DNA from: a virus
Virus record (IMG/VR): IMGVR_UViG_3300023178_000030
Span: 1 to 64,000 of that record
Strand: one strand, 5' to 3'
Length of the DNA stretch: 64,000 bases
Part shown: positions 42,691 to 50,500 of the stretch, piece by piece
How positions within the stretch are numbered: the stretch's first letter is position 1
Layout of the letters: the number at the start of each line of letters is the position of its first letter
Notes under the pieces: generated by a model
What the model was told of the DNA's origin: nothing
Databases searched by the model: none
What the model saw: the letters and a program-made list of their open reading frames with translations, nothing else
Position numbers and translations under genes: made by a program

Positions 42691-42839
42691 TGGCTAGATT
42701 GCGATTTGATAAAAGTGTTTTTGAAACAAGATCAAGATTTAAAAAGACAGGTCAAGGTTCAAGTAGAAGAACATCACTACAAATGATGAATAAAAGTAAA
42801 AGAAAAAGTTTTAAAGCTTATAGAGGTCAAGGTAGATAA
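42690..42839 (+). CDS. Small basic protein (49 aa)
   Basis: The start overlaps the phoH stop (TAATG). The product is Arg/Lys/Ser-rich (RFDKSVFETRSRFKKTGQG, NKSKRKSFKAYRGQGR) and probably binds nucleic acid. Its coupling to phoH suggests co-function. A promoter follows at 42845. Confidence 0.6.
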   Translation: MARLRFDKSVFETRSRFKKTGQGSSRRTSLQMMNKSKRKSFKAYRGQGR

Positions 42840-42844
42840 TTTAC

Positions 42845-42874
42845 TTGACAAAACTACAATATATTTGATATAAT
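42845..42874 (+). promoter_or_regulatory. Sigma70-like promoter
   Basis: TTGACA 42845-42850, an 18-bp spacer and TATAAT 42869-42874. It drives the exonuclease operon starting at 42904. Confidence 0.8.
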
Positions 42875-42903
42875 TTATATAATTTAATAAAGGTGAATAC
42901 ATT

Positions 42904-43575
42904 ATGTTTACACACAAAACATTTGAGTTACAAGATTTACAAACTAAAAACATAGATGGTAAAAGATTCTATGTCACACCAGATGATGAGTATTATCCAT
43001 CAATCACAACTGTTTTAAGTCCAAGAAAATCTAAAGGTTTACAAGAATGGCGTGATAGAGTCGGTCCTCAAGTTGCATCTTATATTTCAAGAACAGCTGC
43101 TAGACGAGGTACACAAGTACATTCTATCTGTGAAGATTTTCTAAACAACAAATCAATTGAACATCATAAAGAAAACTTTCTTGCATGGTGTTTATTCAAT
43201 CAATTAAAAGAAACCCTTACAAGTCGTATAAATAGTATACACGCACAAGAATGTGCGTTATATAGCACCAAGTACAGGGTCGCAGGTAGAGTTGATTGTA
43301 TTGCAGAATATAATAATGAGTTATCAATAATTGACTTTAAAACTTCTAGAAGTTCTAGAAATGATGAATACAATTTAGATTATTATTTACAAGCTACTGC
43401 ATATGCAGAAATGTGGGAAGAAAGAACAGGTCAACCTATCAATCAAATCGTGATTCTTGTAGTAACAGAAAACGGAGAGGTTCAAGAATTTGTAAAAGAT
43501 AAAACTGAATATATACCACAACTTCTCCAGGCGATTGATGACTTTACTGTACAATGGGAAAAGGAGAAAGTATAA
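42904..43575 (+). CDS. PD-(D/E)XK exonuclease (RecB/MGME1-like)
   Basis: AGRVDCIAEYNNELSIIDFKTSR gives the D then D-x-K nuclease core. The N-terminal YPSITTVLSPRKSKGLQEWRD and the RRGTQVHSICEDFL helix are typical of Cas4/MGME1-like exonucleases in marine T4-like phages. YLQATAYAEMWEERTG closes the core. At 223 aa. It would trim DNA ends in replication or degrade host DNA. Confidence 0.85.
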   Translation: MFTHKTFELQDLQTKNIDGKRFYVTPDDEYYPSITTVLSPRKSKGLQEWRDRVGPQVASYISRTAARRGTQVHSICEDFLNNKSIEHHKENFLAWCLFNQLKETLTSRINSIHAQECALYSTKYRVAGRVDCIAEYNNELSIIDFKTSRSSRNDEYNLDYYLQATAYAEMWEERTGQPINQIVILVVTENGEVQEFVKDKTEYIPQLLQAIDDFTVQWEKEKV

Positions 43576-43805
43576 TGGGTATGTCCAGAACGCAACAAGC
43601 TTTAGAAGAATTAAAAGTTAAAGATATTAATTCCTACGAAGCACTTAAACATCTATGGGTAGATTCTTTTAAAGGTGAATTCAATCATAAAGATGTAGAA
43701 GAATTTGTGGAAAAATACAAATTACTTGAACATGATGATATGGAAACAAAACATATCATTGAATCGATTATTAGAAGCATACATGGAGTGGTAGGTGTAC
43801 AATGA
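43575..43805 (+). CDS. Small hypothetical protein (76 aa)
   Basis: I chose ATG 43575 with AAAGGAG upstream, overlapping the exonuclease stop; an upstream ATG at 43554 lies inside that gene. The product is all-helical and acidic (EELKVKDINSYEALKHLWVD, EFVEKYKLLEHDDMETKHII). It overlaps the gp33-like gene by 4 bp. No family is recognised. Confidence 0.6.
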   Translation: MGMSRTQQALEELKVKDINSYEALKHLWVDSFKGEFNHKDVEEFVEKYKLLEHDDMETKHIIESIIRSIHGVVGVQ

Positions 43806-44035
43806 AACTTGAAGAATTAACTGTTATGACACCAAAGAAGTTTTCTATACTAATTGAAGATTTAGTAAAGAAAGATAAAATATCCTACATGGATGCGATT
43901 GTTCATTATTGTCAGGTGAAAAAAATGGAGCCAGAGGCAATCAAACCTCTGGTTTCCAAACCTCTTAAAGAAAAACTCGAAGCAGACGCAAGAAGATTAA
44001 ATTACTTACCAAAAATATCACAACTACCAATTTGA
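43802..44035 (+). CDS. gp33: gp33-like late transcription co-activator (tentative)
   Basis: The 77-aa protein reads TPKKFSILIEDLVKKDKISYMDAIVHYCQ, then ALKPL-like KPLVSKPLKEKLEADARRLN. It resembles short proteins called gp33 in marine T4-like phages. In T4 gp33 links RNA polymerase to the gp45 clamp at late promoters. The window contains many TATAAATA late promoters, so such a factor is expected. It lies directly before gp59. The similarity to T4 gp33 itself is too weak to be certain. Confidence 0.5.
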   Translation: MKLEELTVMTPKKFSILIEDLVKKDKISYMDAIVHYCQVKKMEPEAIKPLVSKPLKEKLEADARRLNYLPKISQLPI

Positions 44036-44041
44036 AAAATT

Positions 44042-44635
44042 ATGTACAATATTATGGAGCCGTGGGAAGCATATAAGATTTATCTAGGATTGAAATTACA
44101 TTTCAATTCAGACTATGACTATCAAAGATATGGTGGTAAATCTAGAGCATCAAAACAATCATTTTTAAATAGAAAAGACAGAAGTTTCTTCGCTCGTGTT
44201 GCAAGAAAGTATAAAGATTCTGTTAAAGATTTTTTTATTGCAAATTTTTTAGTAAATCAAAAAGGTTGGATTGGTAACTTTAATGATTTAAATTATACTG
44301 AATGGAATAAAAGAAAACAATCTTTAACATATACATTCAACAATGAGATGACTTCACTATGTCAACTTGAAAATAATTTTGATGACATTTTTAAAATAGA
44401 AAATAATACACACCCAATAATTATAAAAGAATTTTTAGCGAAACGAGTTAGTATAGAAACATTAATTATTTTACAAGACTTGGTAAACTATATAAAAGAT
44501 TTTGATAAAAAATTATCTGATGATTTGGTATGGCCAGACATAAGACGATTGATTGTCAAATACTCGGTGTTTTTGAATATTGATATTCAAAAATGTAAGA
44601 TTAACCTTTTGAAGATTATAAAGGAAAATTTATAA
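44042..44635 (+). CDS. gp59: gp59-like helicase loader
   Basis: This protein loads gp41 helicase onto gp32-coated fork DNA. The sequence aligns with T4 gp59: AYKIYLGLKLHFNSDYDYQRYG, RKDRSFFARVARKYKD, FIANFLVNQKGWIGNF and KRVSIETLIILQDLVNYI. At 197 aa it is close to T4 (217 aa). The ATG at 44042 has a second in-frame ATG four codons later. It overlaps the next start by one base. Confidence 0.92.
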   Translation: MYNIMEPWEAYKIYLGLKLHFNSDYDYQRYGGKSRASKQSFLNRKDRSFFARVARKYKDSVKDFFIANFLVNQKGWIGNFNDLNYTEWNKRKQSLTYTFNNEMTSLCQLENNFDDIFKIENNTHPIIIKEFLAKRVSIETLIILQDLVNYIKDFDKKLSDDLVWPDIRRLIVKYSVFLNIDIQKCKINLLKIIKENL

Positions 44636-44820
44636 TGTCAAATGAAGAAACGATAAGAGAAGCAGGTTTTTATCTTTCCCAAATCGACAAACTTCAAGCT
44701 CGTGTCAAGTCATTAGAATTTGACAATGCAGAACTGCAAAAACGAGATGCAGAAGTTACGAAGAAGATTCAGGAATTTACAAAAACTGCTTTCTTCAAGT
44801 ACAGGAACAAGAGGGGTTGA
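44635..44820 (+). CDS. Small coiled-coil protein (61 aa)
   Basis: The product begins MSNEETIREAGFYLSQIDKL and continues as heptads (LQARVKSLEFDNAELQKRD), then a basic end (FKYRNKRG). It overlaps gp59 by one base. The terminator stem extends into its last codons, so transcription of the gp59 unit ends here. Confidence 0.65.
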   Translation: MSNEETIREAGFYLSQIDKLQARVKSLEFDNAELQKRDAEVTKKIQEFTKTAFFKYRNKRG

Positions 44821-44835
44821 CCCTCTCTTGTTTTT
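44806..44835 (+). terminator. Intrinsic terminator overlapping a stop codon
   Basis: AACAAGAG (44806-44813) pairs with CTCTTGTT (44825-44832), then GGG with CCC with one bulged T, around a TTGA loop. TTTTT lies at 44831-44835. The upper stem lies in the end of the 61-aa gene and its TGA. Confidence 0.8.
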
Positions 44836-44850
44836 AGAACAAGGATTATT

Positions 44851-45585
44851 ATGACTGCAAAATTAATATCATATTCACAATCACCATTACCCCTTCGCAA
44901 TAGTAATTACATTGAAGTATATAAACTAATATCTGATTTAGATGAAACACCAACAGACTTAATAGCTTATTGTGCAAGGGTATCAAATCCATCTAATCAA
45001 AACAATAAAGAAACAAGTGAAAAACTAATTCGATATTTAATTAAACATAAACATTTCTCACCATTTGAAATGATAAATGTATGTTTAGAAATAGAAACCA
45101 CAAGAGATATTGCACATCAAATAGTTAGACATAGAAGTTTTACATTTCAAGAATTTAGTCAAAGATATGCAGATTCAACTACTGCATTAGGTTTCACAAC
45201 TAGAGAAGCAAGACTGCAAGATGACAAGAATAGACAGAACTCTTTATTTTTAGATTTAACTGATGCAAAGAATATGAAGTTAGTAAGAGAATGGGAAGAA
45301 ATGCAACAACTAGTTATTTCTCAATCAGAAAGAACATACAAGTGGGCTATAGAAAATGGTATTGCAAAAGAACAAGCAAGAGTTGTTCTACCTGAAGGTT
45401 TAACAAAGACTAGAATCTATATGAATGGAACTATTCGTTCTTGGATACATTATATAGAATTAAGAAGTGGTCATGGTACACAAAAAGAACACATGGACAT
45501 TGCAAGAGAATGTGCAGTTGAAGTTGCAAAAGTATTTCCTATGATAAAAGAATTTGTAGAAGAAGATGTTATCAAAACAAAATAA
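44851..45585 (+). CDS. thyX: Flavin-dependent thymidylate synthase
   Basis: It makes dTMP with FAD and NADPH. RHRSFTFQEFSQRYAD near residue 93 is the ThyX motif (RHRxxSxNExSxRY), with T and Q in place of the usual S and N. EQARVVLPEGLTKTRIYMNG and SWIHYIELRSGHGTQKEH complete the flavin and dUMP sites. At 244 aa it is of normal length. It begins after a terminator but no clear promoter is seen nearby. Confidence 0.94.
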   Translation: MTAKLISYSQSPLPLRNSNYIEVYKLISDLDETPTDLIAYCARVSNPSNQNNKETSEKLIRYLIKHKHFSPFEMINVCLEIETTRDIAHQIVRHRSFTFQEFSQRYADSTTALGFTTREARLQDDKNRQNSLFLDLTDAKNMKLVREWEEMQQLVISQSERTYKWAIENGIAKEQARVVLPEGLTKTRIYMNGTIRSWIHYIELRSGHGTQKEHMDIARECAVEVAKVFPMIKEFVEEDVIKTK

Positions 45586-46384
45586 TGTTTATGTTTTAGG
45601 TAATGGTGAATCAAGAAAAAATATTGATGTAAATCATTTAAGAACACTTGGTAAAGTGTATGGCTGTAACGCAATCTATAGAGATACTAAAGTAGATGTT
45701 TTAGTATGTATTGATGATGGTATCAGTCACGAAGTTTATACTTCAGGTTATGCAAAAGATAATATTTGTTATCTAAAAGATTGGTCACCATTACCTGCCG
45801 AAATATTAAATAGTTTTGTTCATACTGATATGTTCAAAGACACAGAAGTTATTGAGAACGAAAGAGGTAACAAAGAATCATTTGTATTAAATGGTTGTGA
45901 TTCAAAAATGTATGACGAACTATTAGATGAAGGTTTGAAACTTGTATCAGATAAAGAAGATTTCAAAGTTAAAATGGGAAAGAAACAAACTTTTATAACA
46001 TGGTTAGAATTACAAGATAAAGTTAAAGATGTACCAAAAGAATATGAAGGTTGGAGTGCAGGCCCAATCGCAGTAAGAATTGCAGTAGAAAATGAGAAAC
46101 CTGATAATGTATTTTTATTAGGTTTTGATTTAAAAAGTAATGATGGTAAAATAAACAATCTGTACAAAGGAACAGATAATTATTATCCATCAGATTCAAA
46201 AGAAATTTATTCTGGTAATTGGATAAATCAACATTCAGAAAATTTTAAATTATTTCCTGATGTTAATTTTATTCGAGTAGTACCTGATGAAATAAATTCT
46301 AATGCAATATCAAGTGAAGTAGATGAATGGAAACAATTTCAAAATATTCGTCATGCAACACTTGACAAATTTGAAAATTTATAG
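45566..46384 (+). CDS. Rossmann-like DUF115/MptE-type protein
   Basis: VYVLGNGESRKNIDVNHLRTLGKVYGCNAIY is a nucleotide-binding-like opening typical of DUF115/MptE-like proteins, followed by VDVLVCIDDGISHEV. WSAGPIAVRIAVENEKPDNVFLLGFD is the second conserved block. At 272 aa. Marine T4-like phages carry these proteins as possible glycan or DNA modification enzymes; the substrate is unknown. It overlaps thyX by 20 bp. The gp32 promoter lies over its last codons. Confidence 0.7.
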   Translation: MLSKQNNVYVLGNGESRKNIDVNHLRTLGKVYGCNAIYRDTKVDVLVCIDDGISHEVYTSGYAKDNICYLKDWSPLPAEILNSFVHTDMFKDTEVIENERGNKESFVLNGCDSKMYDELLDEGLKLVSDKEDFKVKMGKKQTFITWLELQDKVKDVPKEYEGWSAGPIAVRIAVENEKPDNVFLLGFDLKSNDGKINNLYKGTDNYYPSDSKEIYSGNWINQHSENFKLFPDVNFIRVVPDEINSNAISSEVDEWKQFQNIRHATLDKFENL

Positions 46385-46395
46385 TATTATAAATA
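46362..46395 (+). promoter_or_regulatory. Composite sigma70 and T4 late promoter of gp32
   Basis: TTGACA 46362-46367, a 17-bp spacer, then TATTATAAATA 46385-46395, combining TATTAT with the exact late box TATAAATA (46388-46395). The leader of about 60 nt to ATG 46460 is A/T-rich and looks unstructured, as expected if gp32 represses its own translation as in T4. Confidence 0.8.
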
Positions 46396-46459
46396 CTTTT
46401 AATATATTATGATTTTGTGAATAAAAAAATAAACATACGATTACATACGGAGAAAAATT

Positions 46460-47347
46460 ATGTCATTTGATACATTACGAAAGTCTAATTCTTTAGACAA
46501 ATTACTTGCTCAAGTAAAGAAAGACGAAACCCCAACAACAGAAAAAAAGTCTTATGTAGATGAAAGACTGTGGAAACCACAAGTTGATAAAGCTGGTAAC
46601 GGTTATGCAGTTATAAGATTTTTGCCTGCTGTTGAAGGTGAAGAAGTTCCTTGGGTTCAAGTTTGGAATCATGCATTTCAAGGCCCTACTGGACAATGGT
46701 ACATTGAGAACTCTCTCACTACTATTAAACAGAAAGACCCTGTATCTGAATACAACACTCAACTTTGGAATTCTGGAGTTGAAAGTGATAAAGAAATTGC
46801 AAGAAAGCAAAAAAGAAAATTGCAATACTATGCAAATATCTATGTTGTAGAAGATAAAACAAATCCTCAAAACGAAGGTAAAGTTTTCTTATACAAGTTT
46901 GGTAAAAAAATATTTGACAAACTTATGGAAGCTATGCAACCAGAGTTTGATGATGAAACACCAATTAATCCTTTTGACTTTTGGCAAGGTGCGAACTTTA
47001 AATTAAAGATTCGTAAAGTAGATGGTTATTGGAACTATGACAAGTCTAGTTTTGATGCACCAACTAAACTGAAAGAAAGTGATGACGAAATCGAAAAGGT
47101 TTGGAAGAATCAATATGCACTAAAAGATTTTTTAGATGCAAGTAATTTCAAGTCTTATGATGAGTTAAAGAAAAGGTTAGATGCAGTATTATCTGGAACT
47201 ACAGTTACTAAAAGAGCTGAACAAATGGTCACAGAAGATTCTGAAGATATACCAACTCTGAAAGAAACTGCACCTAAACAGAAATCTATTGCGAGTGAAG
47301 ATGATGATGATACTTTAGGTTACTTTGAACAACTTGCAAAAGAGTAA
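46460..47347 (+). CDS. gp32: gp32-like single-stranded DNA-binding protein
   Basis: The OB-fold core aligns with T4: AGNGYAVIRFLPAVEGE, VPWVQVWNHAFQGPTGQWYIEN, RKLQYYANIYVVEDKTNP and NEGKVFLYKFGKKIFDKL. The T4 zinc ligands (His plus three Cys) are missing: the IEN segment is followed by a cysteine-free stretch (DPVSEYNTQLWNSG). The N-terminal basic LAST-like region and the acidic C-terminal tail (EDDDDTLGYFEQLAKE) are kept. At 295 aa. A bidirectional terminator follows. Confidence 0.94.
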   Translation: MSFDTLRKSNSLDKLLAQVKKDETPTTEKKSYVDERLWKPQVDKAGNGYAVIRFLPAVEGEEVPWVQVWNHAFQGPTGQWYIENSLTTIKQKDPVSEYNTQLWNSGVESDKEIARKQKRKLQYYANIYVVEDKTNPQNEGKVFLYKFGKKIFDKLMEAMQPEFDDETPINPFDFWQGANFKLKIRKVDGYWNYDKSSFDAPTKLKESDDEIEKVWKNQYALKDFLDASNFKSYDELKKRLDAVLSGTTVTKRAEQMVTEDSEDIPTLKETAPKQKSIASEDDDDTLGYFEQLAKE

Positions 47348-47401
47348 AAACTTCAACCCCAACTGAAGTTTTATGAGACCCTCGAAAGAGGGTCTTTTTT
47401 T
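47347..47401. terminator. Back-to-back terminators between gp32 and the tape measure gene
   Basis: AAAACTTCA (47347-47355) pairs with TGAAGTTTT (47364-47372); on the minus strand this stem is followed by a T-run and can stop the leftward transcript. AGACCCTC (47376-47383), a GAAA loop and GAGGGTCT (47388-47395), followed by seven T, stop the rightward gp32 transcript. Confidence 0.88.
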
Positions 47402-49253
47402 ATTGATTATGAACTAACTCTATATTATCATCATCAGAAAGCTTATCAACTCTTAAAAGATTTACTGGATGAGTAACACTTTGGTCGATATTATTAGTAG
47501 TAACAACCATATCACCTTGACCACTAGCACTTCTATCTTTTGCAGATAATTCTTCTACTTCAGCTGTTGCTTGTGTAAGTGTAGGATCGTCAGCTGAAAG
47601 TCTTTCACCTGATTTAGTAATTCCTGCAAACGCATAAACTTGATCAGGAATCGCTTCTGATATTGCTCTTTTAATAAATCCAAAAAATCCATCACCATCA
47701 CCAGATGATGTTGGTAAGATTGCTCTTAAAATCATTCTATAAAAATCTAAATATAAAGTACCTACACCTTTAAATAATGTTTTGATAAATCCTAATGGGC
47801 CACCTGTTCCATCACCAGTAAATGTTTCCTTGAGATAATCTACAAAATTAGTAATTAATCCAAGAAAATTTGTGAACATTTCTTTAACTTTATCTTTAAC
47901 CATAACACCAAAGTTTGTAAGTATTTCACCTAACTGGTCAAAAGCTGTTCCTGAAATAATCCAATCTGCAAAGTCAGAAAACGCTCCAAATATACCTGTA
48001 AACAAATTCATAATTTTATCTTTAATACTAAAACTTGCAAGCGATTCTTGTGCATTTTCAAATCCCATTTTTCCTAGAATCCAACCAATAACTTTTTTTA
48101 GTAAATCTAAAGGTATGCCAACTAGATTACCAAACAATTTGGCAAAACCACCACCAAGACCATCTAAAATTTTTGCAAGATCCGAATCACCTTTTGATTT
48201 CATAAAACCATCAATGAAACCAGTAACACTATCAAAGATAGCGATTGCTAATGTTATTGGAACAAAGATTTTTCCTAAAACTTGACCAAATGTTGTTGCA
48301 AAACTTTTTATCGTTGCAAATCCAGCTTTGAAACCATCCATAAGAGGTTTGAATAATTTGAATATTGAACTAAATAAACCTTTTATATAATTAAATACTT
48401 GTTTAACTTTACCACCAACTTTACTACCACTTCCTGTTATAAACTCCTTTACTATTCTAAATATGTCTACAAATGATTTTATTACATCATCAACAAAATT
48501 AACTAATAATCCAGTAAGTCCAGTAGTGAAAAAGGCTTTAATTGCAGTTATGGCTTTTGAATTTTTTATAATTCTACCTATTGTGCTAAAGAGAGATTTA
48601 AACGCATTAAATAAACCAGTACCAAGATTTTTAACACCTGACATAAGTTTCATGCCACCTAATGCTTTAAAAAGAACTTTTAATTCAAATAAAATCTGTG
48701 AAAATAATCCTGAAATTACAAATAGTGGTGCAAGTAAAGCACCTAAACCAAAACCAGCTGCCTTACCAACTCCTGCAAGTAATCCTTTAAAACCTTGAAC
48801 TGTTACTTTATATAATGCTTCAAGTATAGATGTTTGTTTCTTTTGAGCTCTTTGATCTTCTCTTTTTTTCTCAACTTCAAATGCACTTGCAACTTTTTTA
48901 CCTGCGGCTTTTGTTGCATCAACAATTTTAGTACCGCCAGGTATTGCACCAGGCAATGATTTAAAAAATCCAGTTATTGGACTTATAATGTTTGTTGCAA
49001 CATCAGTAAGTTTCATATCTTTTGCAACACCTTTAAATCCTTGAATAATTGCAGAAGATTGTTTATTATTTTTTTCATTATCTTTTTTATCATCATCAGT
49101 TTTTTGATTAATTTCATCTATACTATCACCCATATAAACAATTGCGTGTGCAATCGCCTTAAGACCCATAGTGTGACGACCATCTCTACCAGCTTCACTT
49201 CTATTGTTAAATTTTAATTGTGTTATTACATCATCTAAAGTTGCACTTGCCAT
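47400..49253 (-). CDS. Tail tape measure protein
   Basis: The 617-aa protein has long hydrophobic and glycine-rich helical stretches (GLLAGVGKAAGFGLGALLAP, LAIAIFDSVTGFIDGFM) typical of tape measures, and sits downstream of a frameshifted tail chaperone gene. Its length is close to T4 gp29 (590 aa), which sets tail length. The N-terminus carries a Lys/Asp/Asn-rich coiled part. It ends the minus-strand tail operon just before a terminator pair. An AAGGAAAT-type ribosome-binding site precedes the start at 49253. Confidence 0.82.
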   Translation of the reverse strand: MASATLDDVITQLKFNNRSEAGRDGRHTMGLKAIAHAIVYMGDSIDEINQKTDDDKKDNEKNNKQSSAIIQGFKGVAKDMKLTDVATNIISPITGFFKSLPGAIPGGTKIVDATKAAGKKVASAFEVEKKREDQRAQKKQTSILEALYKVTVQGFKGLLAGVGKAAGFGLGALLAPLFVISGLFSQILFELKVLFKALGGMKLMSGVKNLGTGLFNAFKSLFSTIGRIIKNSKAITAIKAFFTTGLTGLLVNFVDDVIKSFVDIFRIVKEFITGSGSKVGGKVKQVFNYIKGLFSSIFKLFKPLMDGFKAGFATIKSFATTFGQVLGKIFVPITLAIAIFDSVTGFIDGFMKSKGDSDLAKILDGLGGGFAKLFGNLVGIPLDLLKKVIGWILGKMGFENAQESLASFSIKDKIMNLFTGIFGAFSDFADWIISGTAFDQLGEILTNFGVMVKDKVKEMFTNFLGLITNFVDYLKETFTGDGTGGPLGFIKTLFKGVGTLYLDFYRMILRAILPTSSGDGDGFFGFIKRAISEAIPDQVYAFAGITKSGERLSADDPTLTQATAEVEELSAKDRSASGQGDMVVTTNNIDQSVTHPVNLLRVDKLSDDDNIELVHNQ

Positions 49254-49256
49254 TTA

Positions 49257-49577
49257 TTATTTCCTTTTAAGATATGCTTCTTTACCATAGAAAGCCGCAA
49301 CGATACCTGCACTTGCAATAAAGTATAGATCAGCCATACTTGCAAGAATATCTGCTTTAAGTCCAATTGCATCTGCAATTAATGTTACGATAGGATAAAA
49401 CAACATTCCACATAACGCCATCCAAGCCATCTGTCTTTGAGAATCTTGTCTTTTATCCTCATTATCTAATTCAACTAATTTTCTATCCATTTCCAATTCT
49501 TTATCACTCACAACACCATCTCCATCTAAATCATATTTTGCATAATGTGATTCTTTTTCTAATTTCTTTTGTGCCAT
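49257..49577 (-). CDS. EF-hand protein with two membrane spans (106 aa)
   Basis: YDLDGDGVVSDKELEMD is a canonical calcium EF-hand loop near residue 15. Two hydrophobic segments follow (MAWMALCGMLFYPIVTLIAD and LYFIASAGIVAAFYGKEAY). It lies between the tail chaperone and tape measure genes, where marine T4-like phages often have it. It may anchor an assembly factor or act at infection. AGAGAG precedes the start. Confidence 0.7.
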   Translation of the reverse strand: MAQKKLEKESHYAKYDLDGDGVVSDKELEMDRKLVELDNEDKRQDSQRQMAWMALCGMLFYPIVTLIADAIGLKADILASMADLYFIASAGIVAAFYGKEAYLKRK

Positions 49578-49591
49578 AGTTTTACTCTCTT

Positions 49592-49780
49592 TTATTTATT
49601 GTTATTATGTCGATTTTTCATTTCCTCATCTTCAAGATGTTGAACTAATAATCCTGTGTATATCTCCCTTTCCCAAGGTATCATGTTTTCAATTTCAGTT
49701 AAACTATATTTGTGATGTTGCATCAATGCAAATGTTAATCTATAATAATTCTCTAAATTATTATGAGAAAGGGCTATTAA
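49592..49780 (-). CDS. Minus-one frameshift extension of gp26 (gp51-like tail chaperone part)
   Basis: Directly after the gp26 frame ends, the -1 frame stays open for 62 codons (first LIALSHNNLENYYRLTF, later HHKYSLTEIENMIPWERE) to TAA 49592-49594. The eight T residues on the minus strand (49786 to 49779) give the slippery U UUU UUU with TAA next. The encoded HKYSLTEIENMIPxER motif is that of T4-like tail/baseplate chaperone extensions. Most likely it is made only as a gp26 fusion; an internal ATG at the QHHKY segment is an alternative. Confidence 0.75.
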   Translation of the reverse strand, partial: LIALSHNNLENYYRLTFALMQHHKYSLTEIENMIPWEREIYTGLLVQHLEDEEMKNRHNNNK

Positions 49781-50475
49781 AAAAAACTATTCATTCCTTC
49801 AATAACTATTTCACTTTCTACATTTGTATTTGGATTCATTACATTTATAGTGTGTTTAACTTTAGGAGCTGTTTCAAAAAACTCTTGAACTTTAATTAAT
49901 TGATTATGTGTCATAGAATCAATAAATTCAGTTAATTCTTTTTTGTTCATATCAGTTTTTTCATAAACATTGTCTTTGTCATAAATTTGTTTTACACAAC
50001 TTGCAATCAAATCAAAAACAACTTCCTGTTTTTCTAATTCTAAACTAGACATTTCATTTAATTTAGGATAACCCATAATCATACCAATATCATCAGTTAA
50101 CTTAATATTAGGATCATGACCCTCTGTTTTTATACATTGTACTTGATTTAAATCAATTTCAACTGGAACTTTTGTTTCATTATCATCAGGGCAAGTAACA
50201 TTAACTTTTGTTATTGATCCAACTGATTTGCTTCTCAATTGTATAAAAATGTATTCCATATCAAATGTTGGTAATTCTTTTACATTTAATTTATTGAAAG
50301 TACACGCATCTATTATTTGTTCTAATGCAAGTGCAATTTCATTTTGATTTTCTGAATTCTGTGCAATCATTAACAGTTTTTCTTCTTTCACTAAAAACGG
50401 TCTAAATGCAACTTTCTCACCTGTTGAAGGAAGTGTCAATTCATGTCTTGATGCGTTTAACGAAGGTAATGCCAT
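49777..50475 (-). CDS. gp26: gp26-like baseplate hub / tail assembly chaperone
   Basis: This 232-aa protein begins MALPSLNASRHELTLPSTGE and continues VAFRPFLVKEEKLLMIAQNS, the T4 gp26-family opening (PF12322 type). LPTFDMEYIFIQLRSKSVG is the second conserved block. It ends MNSFF at an eight-T run, beyond which a -1 frame continues. Its place upstream of the tape measure matches frameshifted tail chaperones of other phages. An AGGAG site precedes the ATG. Confidence 0.85.
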   Translation of the reverse strand: MALPSLNASRHELTLPSTGEKVAFRPFLVKEEKLLMIAQNSENQNEIALALEQIIDACTFNKLNVKELPTFDMEYIFIQLRSKSVGSITKVNVTCPDDNETKVPVEIDLNQVQCIKTEGHDPNIKLTDDIGMIMGYPKLNEMSSLELEKQEVVFDLIASCVKQIYDKDNVYEKTDMNKKELTEFIDSMTHNQLIKVQEFFETAPKVKHTINVMNPNTNVESEIVIEGMNSFF

Positions 50476-50500
50476 AATATTTCTCCTATTACATTATAAT

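Noticed and set aside
47872-48798. Plus-strand frames opposite the tape measure gene
   Set aside because: They are antisense shadows of a hydrophobic repetitive gene; no ribosome-binding sites or recognisable products.
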